Positions 59,653 to 64,000 of a stretch of DNA of 64,000 nucleotides are shown here, piece by piece. The notes under the pieces are model-generated. The model saw nothing but the letters and a program-made list of their open reading frames with translations, was not told the DNA's origin and made no database searches. The position numbers were made by a program, and so were the translations under genes. Source of the DNA: CAVYWD01 sp963772225 (lineage in GTDB: Bacteria > Myxococcota > Myxococcia > Myxococcales > UBA5297). Numbering within the stretch: position 1 is the first letter of the stretch; every line of letters starts with the position of its first letter. The stretch is from contig CAVYWD010000002.1 of NCBI GenBank assembly GCA_963772225.1, forward strand, positions 1,302,001-1,366,000, written 5' to 3'.

Positions 59653-61605
59653 CTACCGCCCCGTCACCAACTCCGCCGTCCACTGCGCCCGCCTCCCGGC
59701 CCGCACCTCAATCCGCATCTCCTTGACCCCGAACTTCACATTCGTCACGCGCACGGCATAGCTCCCCGCGGCCACGCGGAACTCGCGGGGCGCCTCGCCG
59801 AAGGCCTGCCCATCGAGAAACACGTCACCCACCGGCTCCGCCCGAATGGAGAGCACGCCGTCCCCGGAGGACGCCGGCGGCGTGGGCACGCCACCCACCA
59901 CGTCGCGGGCCGCGACCACTCCGTGCCGGCGCGAAACTTCCTTGGGCGCTGGCGGGGCCCGGTCCTCGTGCCCCCCATTTCCCGAAGCCAATTTCCGCTC
60001 GGCGCCGCTCATACCAGCCGCGGGAACCGGCGTCCCGGTGGGGTCCGCGAGCGCCGGCCCCTTCAGCTCGCTCGGCCGTTCCGCCGCCGCCGAAGCGCCG
60101 GCGTCGCCGGTATCCGCGGCGCGAAGGGCTGTTGCAGCGGCGCCCCCGTCGCTGGAACCTTCCCGCGTTTCCCCTGCCACTGCGGCGCCCGATGAGCTCC
60201 TGCCCGCGTCGAGGCGCGCCTCGACGTTCGGAACCATGGCCACTGCCGGCAGAGCCACCGCCGCGTCGGCAGTCTTGGCAACAACCGCGGCCTTCTCCTC
60301 CGCCCTCGGCGTAGGCTTTCGCAAGAGCAGCGCCCCGAATCCCAGCAAGAGCACGGCCGCGGCCGCCGCGACCGCAATTCTCGCGCGCCCAGGCAGGCCA
60401 AACTTCGGCGAGGTCATTGGGCGAGAGCCAGCCTCCTTCGGCCCCGCGACCCCAGGCGCATCCGGCGCCGGCTTCGTCGCCACTGCCGCCGGCGTCGGCA
60501 TCGTGGGCCGCTCGAGGATCCTCTCCTCCTCCGGCATGGGCGGCGGCAGCCCCACCGTCTGCGCGACCCGCTGCTCGGCGGTCTCGCGCAGCGCCCCCAC
60601 CCTCGACTCCGCGCCGATCGGCTGCGGCACGTATCCCGGCGCGCACGCCAGCAGCGCCGCGCGCATCTCGTCCGCGCTCGCCGGCCGGTCCGCGCGGTGG
60701 AACGCCAACGCCTTGAGGACCAGGTTCTCCAAAACCGGAGATACGCTGATCCCCGCCCTTCGCAGATGCGGCGGCACGGGCCTTTCGGCGAGGAGCCGCT
60801 TCAGCATCGCCATCGGCGTGTCGGCTTCGTAGGGCTTCTGCCCCGCCAGCATCTCGTAGAGGATGACGCCCACCGAATACAGGTCGGTCCGCGCGTCCAG
60901 CTCCTCCTCGTTCCACTGCTCGGGGCTCATGTAGCAAGGCGTGCCCCACACCATCCCCGCCTGCGTGAGCGTGCCTCTGTCCTCGGGCACCTGGATCTTG
61001 GCGATCCCGAAGTCGATCACCTTGACGAAGTCCGGCTCATCGCGCCGCGCCTCGACCATCACGTTCCCTGGCTTGAGGTCGCGGTGGAGGACCCCGGCGG
61101 CGTGCGCCTCGGCCAGGGCAGCCAGGATCTGCGCGCCGATGCGGATGACGCGCGCCTCCGAGAGCGGCGACTCCTCCGCGATGATCCGCCCGAGCCCGCG
61201 GCCGGCCACGAACTCCATGGCCATGAAGAGCGTGCCGTCCTCGGTCTGCCCGAAGTCGGTCACGCCGATGACGTTGGGGTGCCGCAGCCTCGTCGCCGCC
61301 CGCGCCTCGCGGTGGAACCGCTGCACCAGCGACGGGTTGTCGAGCAGCTCCCGTTTCAACACCTTCAGCGCCACCGGCACGTCGAGCGTGAGATGGGTGG
61401 CCTTGTAGACCTTGCCCATTCCGCCGCCGCCCACGATCTCCTGGACGAGGTAGGTGCCCTTGAGCGTCTTGCCGATCAGCGGATCGACCGGCTCCGGGGC
61501 TCCCCCGGCGCGAATGACGGCGCTCCCACAGTGGGCGCAGAAGCGCGCGCCTTCCGGGGCATCGCGATGGCATTTTCCGCAGTGCGACATGAGATCTTGC
61601 ATCAT
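59653..61605 (-). CDS. Zinc-ribbon Ser/Thr protein kinase with C-terminal PEGA domain
   Basis: 650 residues. N-terminal zinc ribbon (Cys 9, 12, 23, 26 in MSHCGKCHRDAPEGARFCAH). Hanks-type kinase domain about 44-310: glycine loop VGGGGMGKVYKAT, VALKVLKRELL with the catalytic Lys, VLHRDLKPGNVMVEA, VKVIDFGIAKI and WGTPCYMSPEQW. An Ala/Pro-rich segment precedes a transmembrane helix near 410 (ARIAVAAAAAVLLLGFGALL). An exported Ala/Gly/Ser region and a PEGA domain follow (LSIRAEPVGDVFLDGQAFGE). A membrane-bound signalling kinase sensing the envelope is likely; targets unknown. All catalytic residues are present. A truncated copy of its 5' end lies at 56015-56180. Confidence 0.92.
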   Translation of the reverse strand: MMQDLMSHCGKCHRDAPEGARFCAHCGSAVIRAGGAPEPVDPLIGKTLKGTYLVQEIVGGGGMGKVYKATHLTLDVPVALKVLKRELLDNPSLVQRFHREARAATRLRHPNVIGVTDFGQTEDGTLFMAMEFVAGRGLGRIIAEESPLSEARVIRIGAQILAALAEAHAAGVLHRDLKPGNVMVEARRDEPDFVKVIDFGIAKIQVPEDRGTLTQAGMVWGTPCYMSPEQWNEEELDARTDLYSVGVILYEMLAGQKPYEADTPMAMLKRLLAERPVPPHLRRAGISVSPVLENLVLKALAFHRADRPASADEMRAALLACAPGYVPQPIGAESRVGALRETAEQRVAQTVGLPPPMPEEERILERPTMPTPAAVATKPAPDAPGVAGPKEAGSRPMTSPKFGLPGRARIAVAAAAAVLLLGFGALLLRKPTPRAEEKAAVVAKTADAAVALPAVAMVPNVEARLDAGRSSSGAAVAGETREGSSDGGAAATALRAADTGDAGASAAAERPSELKGPALADPTGTPVPAAGMSGAERKLASGNGGHEDRAPPAPKEVSRRHGVVAARDVVGGVPTPPASSGDGVLSIRAEPVGDVFLDGQAFGEAPREFRVAAGSYAVRVTNVKFGVKEMRIEVRAGRRAQWTAELVTGR

Positions 61606-61835
61606 AGCAGGCGCGGCGCTTCGAGAAGGCTTCTCGTCGCAGGTCGCGGGAGCGGGAACGCCCCGCGCGCGCGACGGAACGAAAGCGCTTACTCTGCGCA
61701 GGGTTGCAGACGGCGGCCGGCGACGATGCCCCGGACGCCGCAGGGGACTCCCTGGCAGGGCGCTCGCGTCGGAGAAGGGGGCACGCTGTCGCGCTCTCGC
61801 GAAATAGACCTTTGGCGCGAACTCTGGCTGGCAGA

Positions 61836-61936
61836 GACTCCAGACCCTAGGCTCCAGGGAATGCAGTGCCTGAAGCCTGGGGTCTGGGGTCGCGAGCCCA
61901 AGGCAACCCCCCTCGCTTCCGGCTCCGCCGGGTTAG
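61836..61936 (+). ncRNA. Structured element, copy 2 (candidate RNA) before the metal-efflux genes
   Basis: GACTCCAGACCCTAGGCT (61836-61853) pairs with AGCCTGGGGTCTGGGGTC (61874-61891) over 18 bp, including two G-T pairs. The loop contains TGCAGTGCC. AAGGCAACCC (61900-61909) and the hairpin CCGGC-TCC-GCCGG (61919-61931) with GTTAG follow, at the same 19-nt offset as in copy 1. TTCCGG (61917-61922), 17 bp and TATACT (61940-61945) also make a good sigma-70-like promoter that overlaps its 3' end, so the element may act as DNA instead of RNA. Confidence 0.5.
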
Positions 61937-61939
61937 CGC

Positions 61940-61945
61940 TATACT
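61940..61945 (+). promoter_or_regulatory. -10 TATACT, with -35 TTCCGG at 61917-61922
   Basis: Exactly 17 bp separate the two hexamers. The start codon at 61999 is 54 bp downstream. The perfect inverted repeat GCCGGCCGG (61961-61969) / CCGGCCGGC (61979-61987) sits between promoter and start and could be a repressor operator or leader hairpin. Confidence 0.5.
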
Positions 61946-61998
61946 GAGGTGTGTTGGCTCGCCGGCCGGGCACATCAACCGGCCGGCATCGAGAGCGG

Positions 61999-62403
61999 AT
62001 GGCTTTGGGCAAGAGAGCGCAGAAGGTCCTTTCGGCATTGGCGGTCGCGTCGGTCTTCGGCGCGAGCGCCCTCCCCACCGCCTACGCGCTCTCCCGCTGC
62101 CGTATGACCGGAGAGTTCGAGCTCGAGCCGTGCTGCGGCCAGAAGCACGCCTCGCCGGCAGCTGAGCATGCGACCGCTCGAGCCACTCCCTGCTGCGAAA
62201 AAGTCGTGTTCCAGGCCGAGCGCCTCCCCGGCGCGACCGACCCCGATTCGCGCCCGTCCGGCGCCGTCGGCCCCGCGGTCGCGGCGCTCGAGGCTGCACC
62301 GGCCCCGTCCGCCGCCGCGCTCCTGCGGCGCTGGAACCGGCCGGCCCGCGCGGGCTCTGCCGGTCCGCCCCTCTTCATCCAGACCTGTTCGCTGCTCATT
62401 TGA
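61999..62403 (+). CDS. Small exported Cys-rich protein, 134 aa
   Basis: Signal-like N-terminus (LGKRAQKVLSALAVASVFGA, SALPTAYA) followed by SRCRMTGEFELEPCCGQKHA and TPCCEKVVFQAERLP. Two CC pairs with a nearby His could bind a soft metal ion. The rest is Ala/Pro-rich and ends FIQTCSLLI. GAGAGCGG precedes the ATG. It is upstream of a cupredoxin and a CusC/TolC-like gene in the same direction, so a role in copper or silver handling is likely; the specific function is not known. Confidence 0.6.
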   Translation: MALGKRAQKVLSALAVASVFGASALPTAYALSRCRMTGEFELEPCCGQKHASPAAEHATARATPCCEKVVFQAERLPGATDPDSRPSGAVGPAVAALEAAPAPSAAALLRRWNRPARAGSAGPPLFIQTCSLLI

Positions 62404-62592
62404 TCGTCGCCGAGCGCGCCTGATCGCGACTGCGCGGAGCTGACTGCGCTCGCGCCATCGCCGGTGCGCCCTGGGCAGCTCGAGCGAGAATCGTTTTCCG
62501 AAGTCCCTTTCATTTGACGGGTTCCGGTCCCTTGGCGCCGCCCGCGCTTCGCGCGGGGCCCCTTTGACGGCACCTCGTCCCAGGAGAATCCC

Positions 62593-62964
62593 ATGCGTTT
62601 TGCCCTCAAGTCGGTCGGCATCGTCACGTCCCTTTTGCTCGGGGCAAGCATCGCCTCGGCTGAAAAGCCTCCCGCCAAAGCGGGCGCGGCAGCCGCCAAG
62701 GTCCAGGTCGTGAATCTCGAGGTCACGTCGGAAGGTTTCGTGCCCGCGACCGCCAAAGTGCGCGCCGGGCTGCCCGTGAAGCTCATCGTCACGCGCAAGG
62801 TCGAGCGCACCTGCGCCACGGAGATCGTGATCTCCGAATACAAGATTCAGAAGCCGCTGCCCTTCGGGATTCCGGTCGAAGTGACCCTGACCCCGAAGAA
62901 GCCCGGCGCCGTCCGATTCGCCTGCGCCATGGACATGATCGCCGGGACCCTGATCGTCGAATAG
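62593..62964 (+). CDS. Periplasmic cupredoxin-domain protein
   Basis: 123 residues with a signal peptide ending GASIASAEK. The mature part is one cupredoxin-like beta domain: VQVVNLEVTSEGFVPATAKV, VKLIVTRKVERTCATEIVIS and a C-terminal AVRFACAMDMIAGTLIVE carrying the Cys-x-Met-x-Met metal ligands, with a second Cys in RTCAT replacing the usual His. Members near CusC/CusB/CusA genes deliver or sense copper. AGGAGAATCCC precedes the ATG. It lies between the Cys-rich gene and the efflux outer-membrane gene in an apparent operon. Confidence 0.78.
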   Translation: MRFALKSVGIVTSLLLGASIASAEKPPAKAGAAAAKVQVVNLEVTSEGFVPATAKVRAGLPVKLIVTRKVERTCATEIVISEYKIQKPLPFGIPVEVTLTPKKPGAVRFACAMDMIAGTLIVE

Positions 62965-62996
62965 CGGGCCACCTCGGCTCCTTTGGGGTCTAGCGA

Positions 62997-64000
62997 ATGA
63001 ACTCGACTCTCACCCGACCTCGCCGCGACCTGCGCGCGCCGGCCTTCGCGCTCGCCGCGGCCCTCCTCTCGATCGCCCCGGCAGCGCGAGCCGCGGCGCC
63101 CCCGGGCGCGGTCCGCTTCGATACCGATCCGCTGCTCGCCGCGCTCGTGCGCCAGGCGCTCGATCGCCGGCCCGAGCTCGCCCAGGCCCGCGCGCGCCTA
63201 GACGCCGAGCGCGAGCGCGTTCCGCAGGCGGGCGCCCTTCCCGACCCGGTCCTCACCCTGGGCATCCAGAACGACGGCTTCCGCGGCATCGAGATCGGCA
63301 AGATGGAGACGAGCTTCGTGCAGGTGATGGCCAGCCAGACCTTCCCGTGGTTCGGCAAGCTCGCGCTCCGAAGCGACCTCGCCTCGCTCGAGGTGCGCGC
63401 AACACAGGCGGACCTCGCCCGGGCCGAGCTGTCGCTGAAGGCCGAGGTCGAGCGCGGCTACCTCGACCTCCTCGTGGCGCGCGGCCAGCTCGGCCTCCTC
63501 GCCCGGCTCGAGGTGCTGTGGGCCCAAGCCGAAGACGAGGCGCGGACCCGCTACGAAACTGGAGAGGGCGCGCAGTCGGACATCCTGCGAGCGCAGCTGG
63601 AGCGCACGCGGCTGCGCCAGCGGCGGGTCGGCCTGGAGGCCGAGGAGCGCCGCCGGATCGCGGTGCTCGACCGCCTCAGCGGGCGCGACCTCGAGGCCCC
63701 GCTCGCCACCCCGCGCGAGGCGGTCGACCTGGCCGACCCGTCGCTCCCGGAGCTGGCCTTCGCCCTGGCCGACGCCGAGGCGCGCAGCCCCGAGCTTCAG
63801 AAGGCCCGGCTCGCCGCGGCGCAGGCCGAGCGCCGCGTCGCGGTCGCTCGCAAGGACGCCGTCCCCGACCCCACGGTGAGCCTGGGCATCATGCCTCGCG
63901 GAGGTCCCTTCGAGCCCATGTGGCTGGCGAGCGTCTCGCTCCCCTTGCCGGTCTGGTCCCTTCGAAAGCAGGCCCGCGCGGTCGCCGAGAGCCAGGCGCG
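62997..64000 (+). CDS. CusC/TolC-like outer membrane efflux protein, partial (runs off right edge)
   Basis: ATG 62997, 32 bp after the cupredoxin stop. The signal peptide ends APAARAAAP. LLAALVRQALDRRPELAQAR is the first helix of the TolC repeat. ASQTFPWFGKLALRSDLASL, EVERGYLDLLVARGQLGLLA and TGEGAQSDILRAQLERTRLR are typical of the outer-membrane factor of RND heavy-metal efflux systems (CusC/CzcC). A second repeat begins LAFALADAEARSPELQKARL. 334 codons are in the window; the remainder, and presumably the CusB and CusA partners, lie beyond it. Confidence 0.85.
   Translation, partial: MNSTLTRPRRDLRAPAFALAAALLSIAPAARAAAPPGAVRFDTDPLLAALVRQALDRRPELAQARARLDAERERVPQAGALPDPVLTLGIQNDGFRGIEIGKMETSFVQVMASQTFPWFGKLALRSDLASLEVRATQADLARAELSLKAEVERGYLDLLVARGQLGLLARLEVLWAQAEDEARTRYETGEGAQSDILRAQLERTRLRQRRVGLEAEERRRIAVLDRLSGRDLEAPLATPREAVDLADPSLPELAFALADAEARSPELQKARLAAAQAERRVAVARKDAVPDPTVSLGIMPRGGPFEPMWLASVSLPLPVWSLRKQARAVAESQA

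Overview
The window is a high-GC chromosomal segment that looks like a Myxococcota (myxobacterial) genome. The pointers are a MYXO-CTERM-like sorting tail on a secreted fucosidase, a zinc-ribbon/kinase/PEGA Ser-Thr kinase, Asp/Ala/Gly-rich linkers on exported proteins, and Cys-rich lipoproteins with WGSSxSDVWAVG-type repeats. No rRNA, tRNA or CRISPR array was seen.

Left part (1-15.2 kb): mostly ordinary genes. These are the edge of an MBL-fold hydrolase, a secreted cyanophycinase-like S51 peptidase, a GH16/GH29 secreted glycosidase pair, the agmatine deiminase / N-carbamoylputrescine amidase pair (agmatine to putrescine), a DUF362 protein with a glutaredoxin-like partner, and a PEGA protein. 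Decayed DNA lies between them: an alaS tail, a cystathionine beta-synthase remnant, a lectin-like remnant, a 42-bp tandem repeat and a dispersed palindromic repeat.

Core (15.4-55.9 kb): a radical SAM (rSAM) super-cluster. It begins with a His-Xaa-Ser (Hxs) peptide-modification system: HxsA-like substrate with 12 HxS triplets, HxsB, and HxsD, in one operon with three more rSAM enzymes. A polymorphic-toxin island (PAAR-like/Rhs effector, its immunity gene, orphan immunity genes and an orphan toxin tip) splits the cluster at 23.3-30.6 kb. After it come a broken gene of unknown type, an rSAM-methyltransferase fusion coupled to a GT-C-like membrane protein, two tandem paralogous rSAMs, a divergent rSAM, and then a tightly overlapping operon (40.5-54.3 kb) encoding nine more rSAM domains. 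The operon also carries two FemAB/GNAT-like domains, a BFD-type [2Fe-2S] domain, a DUF362-ferredoxin module and two B12-binding-like modules. A NodU/CmcH-type carbamoyltransferase converges on its end. I count 17 CX3CX2C rSAM domains plus one barrel-like segment without cysteines. Most share a C-terminal CxxCx5C signature that probably binds one auxiliary Fe-S cluster. Apart from HxsA I see no precursor peptide, so the product of the large operon is unknown.

Right part (56-64 kb): a truncated duplicate of the kinase gene's 5' end, an IS66 transposase remnant, a Cys-rich lipoprotein, the intact Ser/Thr kinase, and the start of an apparent metal-efflux operon (Cys-rich exported protein, cupredoxin, CusC/TolC-like outer-membrane protein cut by the window edge). 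That operon is preceded by a structured element whose second copy lies at 4.6 kb. Both copies have an 18-bp stem with compensating base changes.
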